From positions 558,001 through 622,000 of the forward strand of contig NZ_JAIWZC010000001.1 of assembly GCF_020297485.1 (NCBI RefSeq): DNA of 64,000 nt, read 5' to 3'. This DNA comes from Enterocloster clostridioformis. GTDB lineage: Bacteria; Bacillota; Clostridia; Lachnospirales; Lachnospiraceae. A program made the position numbers and the translations under genes. The notes under the pieces are model-generated. The model was not told the DNA's origin. It was given only the letters and a program-made list of their open reading frames with translations, and made no database searches. Every line of letters begins with the position of its first letter. Position 1 is the first letter of the stretch. Below are positions 33,439-43,393 of this stretch, piece by piece.

Positions 33439-34488
33439 ATGAGCTTGATTATTGCGATGCTGATGCTGGGAATCATTATCATGATTCACGAATTCGGCCA
33501 TTTTTTGTTTGCAAAGTTAAATGGAATAGGTGTCATTGAATTTTCCCTTGGCATGGGGCCAAGGCTGTTCAGCTTTGAAAAAGGCGGCACCCGGTATTCC
33601 TTTAAGATACTGCCGTTTGGCGGCTCCTGCATGATGCTGGGGGAAGACGAGGGGATTACAGATGAAAGCGCGTTTAACAACAAGTCCGTATGGGCCAGGA
33701 TTTCCGTGGTTGCAGCCGGTCCTGTGTTTAATTTTATCCTGGCCTTCGGCCTTTCCATGGTGCTCATCGGCATTACGGGGTATGACACCACCCGCCTGGC
33801 AGGGGTTGTGGACGGATATCCGGCCCAGGCTGCCGGAATGGAGGCAGGCGATGTGATTAAATCCATTAACGGCAGAAAGGTCCATTCTTACAGGGATATT
33901 AACTGGTACCTGTTCACCCATCCGCAGAAATCTCTTACGGTCACCTGGGAGAGGACGGAGGAAGGGGGAGGGACGGAACGTTTCAGCACGGAGCTTGCGC
34001 CTGTCTTTTCCACGGAAAACAACCAGTATATGATGGGGGTCCAGTTTAACCCGGTTCCCAACACGGCGGAGAACATAGGGCAGCTTCTGGTGCACAGCGC
34101 CTACGAGGTACAGTACTGGATTCACTATGTGTTTGACACCTTTTACATGATGTTCCACGGTATGGTGTCTGTCAACGATATCAGCGGTCCGGTGGGGATC
34201 GTGAACGCCATTGACACCACGGTGGATGAAACCGCGCCCTATGGCATGTCGGCTGTGGTACTCATGCTGATTAATTTTACCATACTCTTGAGCGCCAACC
34301 TGGGCGTTATGAACCTGCTTCCCATTCCGGCTCTGGACGGCGGACGTCTTGTGTTCCTCATCATCGAGGCAGTAAGGGGAAAGCCAATAGACAAAGAAAA
34401 GGAGGGCATGGTCCACATGGCGGGAATGATGGTCCTTCTGGCCCTTATGGTGCTTATCCTGTTTAACGATGTGCGGAAATTATTTTAA
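33439..34488 (+). CDS. rseP: RseP-type site-2 membrane protease
   Basis: The 349-residue protein has the zinc motif HEFGH at residues 17-21 in its first helix and the second metal ligand in PALDGG (D300). A PDZ domain lies between (about residues 115-185, VDGYPAQAAGMEAGDVIKSINGRKV). Such proteases cut anti-sigma factors or other transmembrane proteins within the bilayer. The place between dxr and ispG is conserved in clostridia. Bases 33370-33438 hold a GGCGCGC/GTGCGCC stem that may be a processing or attenuation site. Confidence 0.94.
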   Translation: MSLIIAMLMLGIIIMIHEFGHFLFAKLNGIGVIEFSLGMGPRLFSFEKGGTRYSFKILPFGGSCMMLGEDEGITDESAFNNKSVWARISVVAAGPVFNFILAFGLSMVLIGITGYDTTRLAGVVDGYPAQAAGMEAGDVIKSINGRKVHSYRDINWYLFTHPQKSLTVTWERTEEGGGTERFSTELAPVFSTENNQYMMGVQFNPVPNTAENIGQLLVHSAYEVQYWIHYVFDTFYMMFHGMVSVNDISGPVGIVNAIDTTVDETAPYGMSAVVLMLINFTILLSANLGVMNLLPIPALDGGRLVFLIIEAVRGKPIDKEKEGMVHMAGMMVLLALMVLILFNDVRKLF

Positions 34489-34521
34489 TGCTTTGTCTCA
34501 TTTCAGAAAAGAGGGGTATAT

Positions 34522-35592
34522 ATGACCAGGAAAGATACAAAGGTGATTCAGATTGGGGACCGGGTCATCGGCGGGGGAAACCCTGTCCTGATTCAGTCCA
34601 TGTGCAATACAAAGACAGAGGATGTGCGGGCCACGGTGGCTCAGATCCGCAGGCTGGAGCAGGCCGGCTGCGACATTATCCGCGTGGCGGTGCCTACCAT
34701 GGAAGCTGCCTCAGCGCTGGCTGACATCAAAAAGGAGATTCATATTCCGCTGGTGGCAGACATTCACTTTGATTACCGGCTGGCTATTGCCGCCATGGAG
34801 AACGGGGCGGACAAAATCCGTATCAATCCCGGCAACATCGGTGACCGTCACAAGGTGCAGGCAGTGGTGGATCGGGCAAGAGCATACGGGGTGCCCATCC
34901 GCGTGGGTGTCAACAGCGGTTCCCTGGAGAAAACGCTGCTGGAAAAATATGGGGGCGTCACGGCGGAAGGCATTGTGGAGAGCGCGCTGGATAAGGTGAA
35001 GCTCATCGAGGATATGGGGTATGACAATCTGGTTATCAGCATCAAATCCTCGGATGTGCTCATGTGCGTAAAGGCCCATGAGCTGATTGCCATGCAGACC
35101 CATTATCCTCTCCATGTGGGAATCACGGAGTCCGGCACTCTGATGTCCGGCAGCATCAAGTCCTCAGTGGGACTGGGTATCATCCTGCATGAGAGCATCG
35201 GGGATACCATCCGTGTGTCGCTGACCGGAGATCCGGTGGAGGAGATAAAGAGCGCCAAGCTGATTCTGCGGACACTGGGACTGAGAAAGGGCGGCATTGA
35301 GGTGGTGTCCTGTCCCACCTGCGGGCGCACGCGGATTGACCTGATTGGCCTGGCAAACCAGGTGGAGAACATGGTGACGGAGTTTGACGCTCTGGATGTG
35401 AAGGTGGCTGTCATGGGCTGTGTTGTCAACGGACCCGGTGAGGCCAGGGAGGCGGACATCGGCATCGCAGGCGGCGTGGGCGAAGGCCTGCTGATACGAA
35501 GAGGCGAAATCATCCGCAAGGTGCCTGAGCCCGAGCTTCTGGCAGTACTGCGGGAAGAACTGCTGGCCATGAGCCGGGATCGCGAAGCATAG
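34522..35592 (+). CDS. ispG: 4-hydroxy-3-methylbut-2-enyl diphosphate synthase
   Basis: The 356-residue protein contains PVLIQSMCNTKTEDV, the TIM-barrel run VADIHFDYRLAIAAM and KIRINPGNIGD. The three [4Fe-4S] cysteines stand in SCPTCGR (C264, C267) and MGCVVNGPGEA (C300). It reduces MEcPP to HMBPP in the MEP pathway. GAGGGG precedes the ATG. polC follows after 15 bases, the common clostridial order. Confidence 0.97.
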   Translation: MTRKDTKVIQIGDRVIGGGNPVLIQSMCNTKTEDVRATVAQIRRLEQAGCDIIRVAVPTMEAASALADIKKEIHIPLVADIHFDYRLAIAAMENGADKIRINPGNIGDRHKVQAVVDRARAYGVPIRVGVNSGSLEKTLLEKYGGVTAEGIVESALDKVKLIEDMGYDNLVISIKSSDVLMCVKAHELIAMQTHYPLHVGITESGTLMSGSIKSSVGLGIILHESIGDTIRVSLTGDPVEEIKSAKLILRTLGLRKGGIEVVSCPTCGRTRIDLIGLANQVENMVTEFDALDVKVAVMGCVVNGPGEAREADIGIAGGVGEGLLIRRGEIIRKVPEPELLAVLREELLAMSRDREA

Positions 35593-35607
35593 AAGGAAGA
35601 CGGATAT

Positions 35608-38600
35608 ATGGCAAAGATTTTTTTGGAAGTATTTCCAACCCTCAATATAGCGGAATCTCTGAAGGAGCTTTTAGGCCTGGTCCAGGTGGAGAAGGTGACC
35701 ACCACCAGGGATAGAAGCTCTATCCGCATTTATCTGAAGAGCGCAAGGCTGATACATAAACAGAATATATACGACCTGGAGCGTGGAATCCGGGACCAGC
35801 TGTTCCCGGATAAGCAGGTGGCCATCAAGATTCAGGAAAAATACAGGCTGTCAGACCAGTATACGCCCAAAAAGCTTTTGGATGTATACAAGGACAGTCT
35901 TCTTCTGGAACTCAAAAATTACAGCATCATCGAGTACACCATGTTCCGCAAGGCCCGGATTACCTTTGAGAAGGAGGATATCATGGTTTTGACCGTAGAG
36001 GACACCATGGTGAACCGGGACAGGACAGGGGAGTTAAAGCGCGTCATAGAGAAGGTCTTTGCAGAACGGTGCGGCCTGCCCGTGGAAGTGCGCTTTGCCT
36101 ATGTGGAGCCTCAGGGCAGCGACCGCAGAAAACAGATTGAGCTTAAGATGGAGCGGGAGGCCCAGGCCATATACTGGCAGAACCACAAGGAAGAGCTGGA
36201 AGCAATGGGAGCCTCCTTCTCCGCCCAGGGACTGGAAGGCCGGGAGCTGCTGGCAGGAAAAGGCGGCAAGTCAGGCCAGGATTCCTATATGGACGCCGGC
36301 CAGGGACCGGAGGGCGCTCCGCGGGATGCTCTCATGGCCCAGGCAGCTTCCGGGGACGTGGGAGACGGGGGAGCGCCGGGAGATAACGGCGTCCTTTCAG
36401 GCGCACCCGGTTCATCCGGCAGCGCGGCCCAGTCAGGACAAACGGGCCAGTCAGGACAAACGGCCCAGTCAGGACAAACAGGCCAGTCGGGCCAGGGCGG
36501 CGGCCAGAAGCAGGGCTTTAAGGGAGATAAGCCTCAGCTTAACAAAGGACGCAAGGGCTGGGGAAGGGATAAGGACAGCGGCTTTGGCGACGACAAGAAA
36601 TATTCGGTCAAGCGTTCCAACAACCCGGATGTGCTCTACGGACGGGACTTTGAGGACGAGCCCATGGAGATTGAGAGGATTGACGGAGAAATCGGCGAGG
36701 TTACCTTGAGGGGAAAGGTGCTGACCTGTGAGAACCGGGAGCTTCGAAGCGGCAAATTCATTCTTACCTTTGATGTGTCTGATTTTACGGATACCATTAC
36801 GGTAAAAATGTTTATCCGTCCGGAGATATTCGACGAGGTGAAATCCGTCATCAATCCGGGTATGTTCATAAAGGTGAAGGGTGTCACCACCATTGACAAG
36901 TTTGACGGCGAGCTGACCCTTGGATCCATTGTGGGAATCAAGAAAGCGGACGATTTTACCAGCAAGCGCATGGATTCCAGCCTGGAAAAGCGTGTGGAGC
37001 TGCACTGCCATACCAAGATGAGCGATATGGACGGCGTATCCGAAGTAAAAGGCATCATCAAGAGGGCCAAGCAGTGGGGCATGCCTGCCGTGGCTGTGAC
37101 GGACCATGGCTGTGTCCAGGCCTTCCCGGATGCCAACCATGCCCTGGACAAGGGGGATACCTTTAAAATCCTCTACGGGGTGGAGGGATACCTGGTGGAC
37201 GATACTAAACAGCTGGTAGAGAATTCCAGGGGCCAGGATTTTCAGGATACCTTTGTGGTATTCGATATCGAGACAACAGGCTTCAGCCCAAAGAAGAATA
37301 AAATCATTGAAATCGGCGCGGTGAAGGTGGTGGACGGCAGGATTACGGATAAATTCTCATCCTTTGTGAATCCGGACGTGCCCATTCCCTTTGACATAGA
37401 GAAGCTGACAGGCATCAACGATTCCATGGTGCTTCCCTACCCAAAAATCGACGTGATTCTGCCGCAATTTCTGGAGTTTGTGGGGGATGCGGTCCTTGTA
37501 GCCCACAATGCCAGCTTCGATGTGGGATTTATAGACCATTTTGCGGAGAAGCTGGAGCTGCCCTTTGACCCCACGGTGCTGGACACCGTTGCCATAGCCA
37601 GGCTTCTTCTGCCCAATCTCAACCGCTTTAAGCTGGACACCGTTGCCAAGGCCCTGAATATTTCGCTCCAGAACCATCACAGGGCGGTGGACGACGCGGG
37701 AGCCACAGCGGAGATATTCGCGGCCTTTGTGAAGATGCTGCGGGACCGGGATGTAAATGATTTAGACCAGCTCAATGCCCTCAGCACCATGGACACGGAT
37801 ACCATACGCAAGCTGCCCACCCACCATGTTATCATTCTGGCCAAGAACGACATCGGCCGTGTGAACATGTACCGTCTGGTGAGCTGGTCCCACCTGGAGT
37901 ACTATGCCAGAAGGCCCAGAATTCCCAAAAGCCTGCTGGAGAAATACCGGGAGGGACTGATCATCGGTTCAGCCTGCGAGGCCGGGGAATTGTATCAGGC
38001 CCTGCTTCGCGGCGCGCCGGATACGGAGATTGCCAGGCTTGTGAATTTCTACGATTACCTGGAAATCCAGCCTCTGGGAAATAACGCGTTTATGCTTCGG
38101 GACGAGAAGAACACGGTTAAGTCCCAGGAGGATTTGATTGATATTAATAAAAAGATAGTGGAACTGGGAATGCAGTTTAACAAGCTTGTCTGCGCCACCT
38201 GCGACGTCCACTTCCTGGACCCCCAGGACGAGGTATACCGCAGAATCATCATGGCAGGCCAGGGATTTAAGGACTCGGACGACCAGGCTCCCCTGTATCT
38301 GAGGACAACAGAGGAGATGCTGGAGGAATTTTCCTACCTGGGACCGGATAAGGCTCACGAGGTGGTGATCACCAACACCAGGAAGATTGCCGACATGTGT
38401 GATAAGATTGCCCCGGTGCGGCCGGACAAGTGTCCTCCTGTCATCGAGGATTCCGATAAGACGCTGACCAAAATATGTTATGACAGGGCCCATGAGATGT
38501 ACGGGGAGGACCTGCCTAAAATCGTAGTGGACCGTCTGGAGCGGGAGCTTCATTCCATTATCACCAACGGATTCGCGGTTATGTACATTATTGCCCAGAA

Positions 38601-40326
38601 GCTGGTGTGGAAGTCCAATGAGGACGGATACCTGGTGGGCTCCCGTGGCTCCGTAGGCTCCTCCTTTGTGGCCACCATGTCAGGTATCACGGAGGTAAAC
38701 CCGCTGAGCCCCCATTACCATTGCCCCAAGTGCCGTTACTATGATTTTGATTCCGAAGAAGTGAAGCAGTTCTCCGGTATGGCCGGATGCGATATGCCGG
38801 ACAAGGAATGCCCTGTGTGCGGAACGCCGTTGGAAAAGGACGGGTTTGACATCCCCTTTGAGACTTTCCTGGGATTCAAGGGAGACAAGGAGCCGGATAT
38901 CGACCTTAACTTCTCCGGTGAATACCAGAGTAAGGCCCATGATTATACGGAGGTTATCTTTGGAAAGGGCCAGACCTTCCGCGCGGGAACCATCGGCACC
39001 CTGGCGGACAAGACGGCCTTTGGATATGTGAAGAAATATTACGAGGAGAGGGGAACCAGGAAGCGCAACTGTGAGATTAACCGCATCGTGCAGGGCTGCG
39101 TGGGCGTGAGAAGGACAACGGGACAGCACCCCGGAGGCATTATCGTGCTTCCCCTGGGTGAGGAAATCTATTCCTTTACCCCGGTGCAGCACCCTGCAAA
39201 CGATATGACCACCTCCACGGTCACCACCCATTTTGACTACCATTCCATTGACCACAACCTGCTGAAGCTGGATATACTGGGACACGATGATCCCACCATG
39301 ATACGTATGCTTCAGGACCTGATCGGCATTGACCCAGTAAAGGATATCCCCCTGGACAGCCGGGAGGTCATGAGCCTGTTCCAGGACACCTCTGCCCTGG
39401 GAATCATGCCGGAGGATATCGGCGGCTGTCCCCTGGGGGCCCTGGGCGTGCCGGAGTTCGGTACGGACTTTGCCATGCAGATGCTTCTTGACACCAAGCC
39501 CAAGTATTTCTCCGACCTGGTGCGTATCGCCGGTCTGGCCCATGGTACGGATGTGTGGCTGGGCAATGCCCAGACCCTGATTCAGGAGGGAAAGGCTACC
39601 ATTCAGACAGCCATCTGTACACGAGACGACATCATGGTTTACCTGATTGCCCAGGGATTGGAGCAGGGACTTTCCTTCACCATCATGGAGAGCGTGCGAA
39701 AGGGAAAGGGATTAAAGCCGGAGTGGGAGGAGGAGATGAAGGCCCACGGCGTTCCCGACTGGTATATCTGGTCCTGTAAGAAAATCAAGTATATGTTTCC
39801 AAAGGCCCATGCGGCTGCCTATGTTATGATGGCATGGCGTATTGCTTACTGTAAGATATTCTATCCCCTGGCTTATTACGCCGCGTTCTTCAGTATCCGG
39901 GCCAGCGCGTTTTCCTATGAAATCATGTGCCAGGGAAGGGATAAGCTGGAATACTATCTGGCGGACTACAAGAAAAGGGCGGACACCCTGTCCAAGAAGG
40001 AACAGGATACCCTGAGGGATATGCGTATTGTCCAGGAAATGTATGCAAGGGGCTTTGACTTTACCCCCATTGACATCTACCGGGCCAAGGCGCGGCATTT
40101 CCAAATCATAGACGGCAAGCTGATGCCTTCCCTCAGCAGCATCGACGGCCTGGGTGAAAAGGCTGCCGAGACTGTGGTGGATGCGGTCAAGGACGGACCT
40201 TTCCTGTCCATCGAGGATTTCAGCAACCGTTCCAAGGTAAACGGAACCCTATGTTCCCTAATGTCGGACCTGGGGCTGCTTAAGGACCTTCCAAAATCCA
40301 ATCAGTTATCCCTGTTTGATTTATAG
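35608..40326 (+). CDS. polC: DNA polymerase III alpha subunit, PolC type
   Basis: The 1572-residue protein has the Gram-positive PolC order. An N-terminal domain comes first, followed by a low-complexity linker (about 225-335). The OB domain begins near 365 (VTLRGKVLTC), the PHP domain near 465 (ELHCHTKMSDMDGV) and the DEDDh exonuclease at 551-556 (FDIETTG), with HNASFDVGF and HHRAVDDAGAT. The palm and fingers contain SRGSVGSSFVATM, GDKEPDIDLNFSG and HPGGIIVLP. It is the main replicative polymerase. It is longer than the usual 1430-1450 residues, mainly because of the linker. GAAGGAAG lies before the ATG. Confidence 0.98.
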   Translation: MAKIFLEVFPTLNIAESLKELLGLVQVEKVTTTRDRSSIRIYLKSARLIHKQNIYDLERGIRDQLFPDKQVAIKIQEKYRLSDQYTPKKLLDVYKDSLLLELKNYSIIEYTMFRKARITFEKEDIMVLTVEDTMVNRDRTGELKRVIEKVFAERCGLPVEVRFAYVEPQGSDRRKQIELKMEREAQAIYWQNHKEELEAMGASFSAQGLEGRELLAGKGGKSGQDSYMDAGQGPEGAPRDALMAQAASGDVGDGGAPGDNGVLSGAPGSSGSAAQSGQTGQSGQTAQSGQTGQSGQGGGQKQGFKGDKPQLNKGRKGWGRDKDSGFGDDKKYSVKRSNNPDVLYGRDFEDEPMEIERIDGEIGEVTLRGKVLTCENRELRSGKFILTFDVSDFTDTITVKMFIRPEIFDEVKSVINPGMFIKVKGVTTIDKFDGELTLGSIVGIKKADDFTSKRMDSSLEKRVELHCHTKMSDMDGVSEVKGIIKRAKQWGMPAVAVTDHGCVQAFPDANHALDKGDTFKILYGVEGYLVDDTKQLVENSRGQDFQDTFVVFDIETTGFSPKKNKIIEIGAVKVVDGRITDKFSSFVNPDVPIPFDIEKLTGINDSMVLPYPKIDVILPQFLEFVGDAVLVAHNASFDVGFIDHFAEKLELPFDPTVLDTVAIARLLLPNLNRFKLDTVAKALNISLQNHHRAVDDAGATAEIFAAFVKMLRDRDVNDLDQLNALSTMDTDTIRKLPTHHVIILAKNDIGRVNMYRLVSWSHLEYYARRPRIPKSLLEKYREGLIIGSACEAGELYQALLRGAPDTEIARLVNFYDYLEIQPLGNNAFMLRDEKNTVKSQEDLIDINKKIVELGMQFNKLVCATCDVHFLDPQDEVYRRIIMAGQGFKDSDDQAPLYLRTTEEMLEEFSYLGPDKAHEVVITNTRKIADMCDKIAPVRPDKCPPVIEDSDKTLTKICYDRAHEMYGEDLPKIVVDRLERELHSIITNGFAVMYIIAQKLVWKSNEDGYLVGSRGSVGSSFVATMSGITEVNPLSPHYHCPKCRYYDFDSEEVKQFSGMAGCDMPDKECPVCGTPLEKDGFDIPFETFLGFKGDKEPDIDLNFSGEYQSKAHDYTEVIFGKGQTFRAGTIGTLADKTAFGYVKKYYEERGTRKRNCEINRIVQGCVGVRRTTGQHPGGIIVLPLGEEIYSFTPVQHPANDMTTSTVTTHFDYHSIDHNLLKLDILGHDDPTMIRMLQDLIGIDPVKDIPLDSREVMSLFQDTSALGIMPEDIGGCPLGALGVPEFGTDFAMQMLLDTKPKYFSDLVRIAGLAHGTDVWLGNAQTLIQEGKATIQTAICTRDDIMVYLIAQGLEQGLSFTIMESVRKGKGLKPEWEEEMKAHGVPDWYIWSCKKIKYMFPKAHAAAYVMMAWRIAYCKIFYPLAYYAAFFSIRASAFSYEIMCQGRDKLEYYLADYKKRADTLSKKEQDTLRDMRIVQEMYARGFDFTPIDIYRAKARHFQIIDGKLMPSLSSIDGLGEKAAETVVDAVKDGPFLSIEDFSNRSKVNGTLCSLMSDLGLLKDLPKSNQLSLFDL
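36430..36495 (+). repeat. 18-bp tandem repeat inside polC
   Basis: Three near-identical 18-bp units (36430-36447, 36448-36465, 36466-36483) and a partial fourth encode (QSGQTG/A)n in the linker before the OB domain. The unit keeps frame, so copy number can change without breaking the gene. Confidence 0.85.
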
Positions 40327-40450
40327 GCAGCCTTCAGGCTTTCCGACGTATATGACAAAAATATGACGAAAAGGTTGTAATAAATTGTAATTTATGATAA
40401 GTTAGAGTTGTACTTAGATGTTACGCAACCATATTTGAAGAGGAGGAATC

Positions 40451-41659
40451 ATGCTTATGAAAAAACGGATACTGGCACTTGCCCTGGCGGCGGTTATGGC
40501 TGGTTCCCTGACAGCCTGCTCAGGCTCATCAGGAACAGATACCAAGGCAGCCCCCGCACAGACAGAGGCTCCGGCTTCAGAGAGCAAACCGGAAGCAAAG
40601 GAAGAGTCCAAGGCAGAGGAAGGAGATGCTGCAAAGACAGCCTCGTCCAAGGGGGGCGCGGAAGGCTATGAGCTTGCCCTGGTCACCGATCTGGGGACCA
40701 TAGACGATAAGTCCTTTAACCAGGGCGCATGGGAGGGCCTTAAGAAGTATGCGGAGGAGAACAGCATCTCCTATAAATATTACCAGCCCCAGGAAGGCAC
40801 TACAGATTCCTATTTGGAAACCATCGGCCTGGCCATTGAGGGCGGCGCCAAACTGGTAGTATGCCCCGGCTTCCTGTTTGAGGAGCCCATCTACATGGCT
40901 CAGGACAAGTACCCGGATGTGCACTTCATTCTGCTGGACGGGGAGCCCCATGATGCGGATTACAATTATAAGACAAATGATAATGTGATGCCCATTCTGT
41001 TCCAGGAGGACCAGGCCGGCTTCCTGGCAGGCTATGCGGCTGTAAAGGACGGATATACGAAGCTGGGATTTATGGGAGGCATGGCAGTGCCGGCAGTTAT
41101 CCGCTTTGGATATGGTTTTGTCCAGGGCGCGGAGTTTGCGGCTGAGGAGGATGCAGTCACGGGCCTGGAAATCATGTATAATTACACAGGCGCATTTTCA
41201 GCCACGCCGGAGGCACAGTCCATGGCGGCTTCCTGGTATCAGAACGGCACAGAGGTAATCTTCGGATGCGGCGGCGCTGTGGGCAATTCCGTGATGGCGG
41301 CCGCGCAGGAAAAGAATGCAAGGGTAATTGGCGTGGACGTGGACCAGAGTACTGAATCCGAGACAGTCATCACGTCTGCCATGAAGCTTCTTTCCAACTC
41401 CGTGTATGACGGAGTAAAGGATTTCTATGACGGCAGCTTCCCGGGAGGCAGGACATCCGTGTTTACCGCTGCCAACAACGGCGTGGGACTTCCCATGGAT
41501 ACCTCCAAGTTTGAGAAGTTTTCCCAGGAGCAGTACGACGCCATTTACAAGAAAATGGCTGACGGAGAGATTACGCTGGTACAGTTCTCGGCGGATAATA
41601 ATGACCCAACAAAGGATTTGACTGATTTGACCAATACAAAGGTTACCTTTGTGGAGTAG
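40451..41659 (+). CDS. BMP-family lipoprotein, nucleoside ABC importer
   Basis: The 402-residue protein starts with a lipoprotein signal ending LTAC-S (C23), then an acidic alanine-rich linker (about 25-65). The BMP fold begins at YELALVTDLGTIDDKSFNQGAWEG, the signature of BmpA/PnrA nucleoside-binding proteins. Three ABC components follow, so it is the substrate receptor of this operon, most likely for purine nucleosides; the exact ligand is inferred. AGGAGG precedes the ATG at 40451; the internal ATG at 40457 is an alternative. The upstream 124 bases are AT-rich, but no strong promoter stands out. Confidence 0.92.
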   Translation: MLMKKRILALALAAVMAGSLTACSGSSGTDTKAAPAQTEAPASESKPEAKEESKAEEGDAAKTASSKGGAEGYELALVTDLGTIDDKSFNQGAWEGLKKYAEENSISYKYYQPQEGTTDSYLETIGLAIEGGAKLVVCPGFLFEEPIYMAQDKYPDVHFILLDGEPHDADYNYKTNDNVMPILFQEDQAGFLAGYAAVKDGYTKLGFMGGMAVPAVIRFGYGFVQGAEFAAEEDAVTGLEIMYNYTGAFSATPEAQSMAASWYQNGTEVIFGCGGAVGNSVMAAAQEKNARVIGVDVDQSTESETVITSAMKLLSNSVYDGVKDFYDGSFPGGRTSVFTAANNGVGLPMDTSKFEKFSQEQYDAIYKKMADGEITLVQFSADNNDPTKDLTDLTNTKVTFVE

Positions 41660-41724
41660 GGACTGGCAGAAAATGCGGGCTGTATAAGGGCCTGAAATAA
41701 CCTGCGGCAGATAGTCATGACAAA

Positions 41725-41751
41725 CAGGGTGCCGGCATGTCCGGCACCCTG
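41725..41751 (+). terminator. Stem-loop without T-tract after the BMP gene
   Basis: CAGGGTGCCGG pairs perfectly with CCGGCACCCTG around CATGT. No T-run follows, so it is more likely a transcript-stabilising or partial-termination element that raises the level of binding protein over the transporter subunits. Confidence 0.6.
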
Positions 41752-41836
41752 CTGTTATCCCGGTACGCCTCATCCCGCCGGGCGGTGGGGCGGCCGGAGT
41801 ATGCTGCCGGGACGGTTTTATATGAGGGGGAACCGT

Positions 41837-43393
41837 ATGGATGATTACATTATAGAGATGTTAGGCATTACAAAAGAATTTCCCGGTATCATTGCCAACG
41901 ACAACATCACCCTCCGGCTGAAAAAAGGGGAAATCCACGCGCTGTTAGGCGAGAACGGTGCCGGGAAATCCACGCTGATGAGCGTTCTGTTCGGCCTTTA
42001 CCAGCCGGAGAAGGGAATCATAAAGGTCAGGGGCCGGGAAGTGAAGATAAAGGGGCCTCTGGACGCCAATGCCCTTGGAATCGGTATGGTGCACCAGCAT
42101 TTCAAGCTGGTACACAATTTTACCGTGCTCCAGAACATTGTACTGGGGATGGAGACGGTCAGCCGCGGCTTCCTGAAGATGGACAATGCCAGGAAAAAAG
42201 TGGTGGAGCTCAGCGAGCGTTACGGCCTGTACATTGACCCGGACGCTCTGATTCAGGATATTACGGTGGGGATGCAGCAGCGGGTGGAGATACTTAAAAT
42301 GCTCTACCGGGACAATGAAATCATGATATTTGACGAGCCAACAGCGGTCCTGACTCCCCAGGAAATCGACGAGCTCATGGAGATTATGGGCAGTCTGGTG
42401 GCGGAAGGCAAGTCCATTCTTTTTATTACCCACAAGCTGGATGAAATCAAGGCGGTGGCGGACCGGTGTTCTGTTCTGCGTCGGGGAAAATACATAGGCA
42501 CCGTGGATGTGGCTTCCATCACCAAGGAGGAAATGTCGGAGATGATGGTGGGCCGCAAGGTGAGCCTGTCTGTTGAAAAGACTCCGGCAGCGCCGGGCAG
42601 GACTGTGCTGGAGGCAGAGCATGTTTCGGTGAAATCCCATATGGAAGGCCATACCAAGCTGGTGGTAAACGACGTGAGCTTTCAGGTAAGGAGCGGGGAG
42701 ATTGTCTGCATTGCCGGAATCGACGGCAACGGGCAGACGGAGCTGGTGCACGCCATAACCGGCCTGGGTGAAACCGCAGGGGGAAGAATCCTGATAAACG
42801 GCCGGGATGTGACGAAAAAGAGCATACGCGCCCGCAATACCCATGGACTCAGCCATATACCGGAGGACCGGCACAAGCATGGCCTGGTGCTGGATTATAA
42901 CCTGGCCTATAACCTGGTGCTGCAGCAGTATTTTGAGCCTGGGTTCCAGCACTGGGGTTTCCTTAAGAATGAGGAAATTTATAAGTATGCCGACAAGCTG
43001 ATTGAGGACTTTGACATACGAAGCGGCGAGGGAGCGGATACCATCACGCGCAGTATGTCCGGAGGCAATCAGCAGAAGGCAATCGTGGCAAGGGAGATAT
43101 CCAGGGACCATGACATCCTGCTGGCGGTCCAGCCCACCAGAGGACTGGATGTGGGCGCCATCGAATACATCCACAGGGAGCTGGTGAAGCAGAGGGACGC
43201 CGGCACGGCCATTCTGCTCATATCCCTGGAATTGGACGAGGTCATGAATCTCAGCGACCGGATTCTGGTCATGTTTGAGGGAACCATCGTGGCTGACCTG
43301 AATCCCGGGGAAGTGACGGTACAGGAGCTGGGACTCTACATGGCCGGTTCCAAACGCCAGGAGCCAAAAGGAAAGGCAGGTGAGAGGCTGTGA
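41837..43393 (+). CDS. Nucleoside ABC importer, ATPase subunit
   Basis: The 518-residue protein fuses two ABC domains as in RbsA/NupO. The first has GENGAGKSTLMSVLFG and IMIFDEPTAVLTPQEIDEL. The second has GIDGNGQTELVHAITG, where the Walker A lysine is replaced by glutamine, and SGGNQQKAIVAREISR with LLAVQPTRGLDVGAIEYI. A degenerate second site is normal in this class. The ATG at 41837 follows GAGGGGG; longer frames start in the preceding hairpin region. It powers the two permeases downstream. Confidence 0.95.
   Translation: MDDYIIEMLGITKEFPGIIANDNITLRLKKGEIHALLGENGAGKSTLMSVLFGLYQPEKGIIKVRGREVKIKGPLDANALGIGMVHQHFKLVHNFTVLQNIVLGMETVSRGFLKMDNARKKVVELSERYGLYIDPDALIQDITVGMQQRVEILKMLYRDNEIMIFDEPTAVLTPQEIDELMEIMGSLVAEGKSILFITHKLDEIKAVADRCSVLRRGKYIGTVDVASITKEEMSEMMVGRKVSLSVEKTPAAPGRTVLEAEHVSVKSHMEGHTKLVVNDVSFQVRSGEIVCIAGIDGNGQTELVHAITGLGETAGGRILINGRDVTKKSIRARNTHGLSHIPEDRHKHGLVLDYNLAYNLVLQQYFEPGFQHWGFLKNEEIYKYADKLIEDFDIRSGEGADTITRSMSGGNQQKAIVAREISRDHDILLAVQPTRGLDVGAIEYIHRELVKQRDAGTAILLISLELDEVMNLSDRILVMFEGTIVADLNPGEVTVQELGLYMAGSKRQEPKGKAGERL

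Noticed and set aside
36430..36495. Short regularly repeated units resembling a mini CRISPR array
   Set aside because: The units are directly adjacent without spacers and translate in frame inside polC.
40327..40450. Possible purine riboswitch before the BMP-type importer operon
   Set aside because: The 124 bases are AT-rich with no conserved purine aptamer core and no terminator or anti-terminator pair. I also saw no strong promoter.
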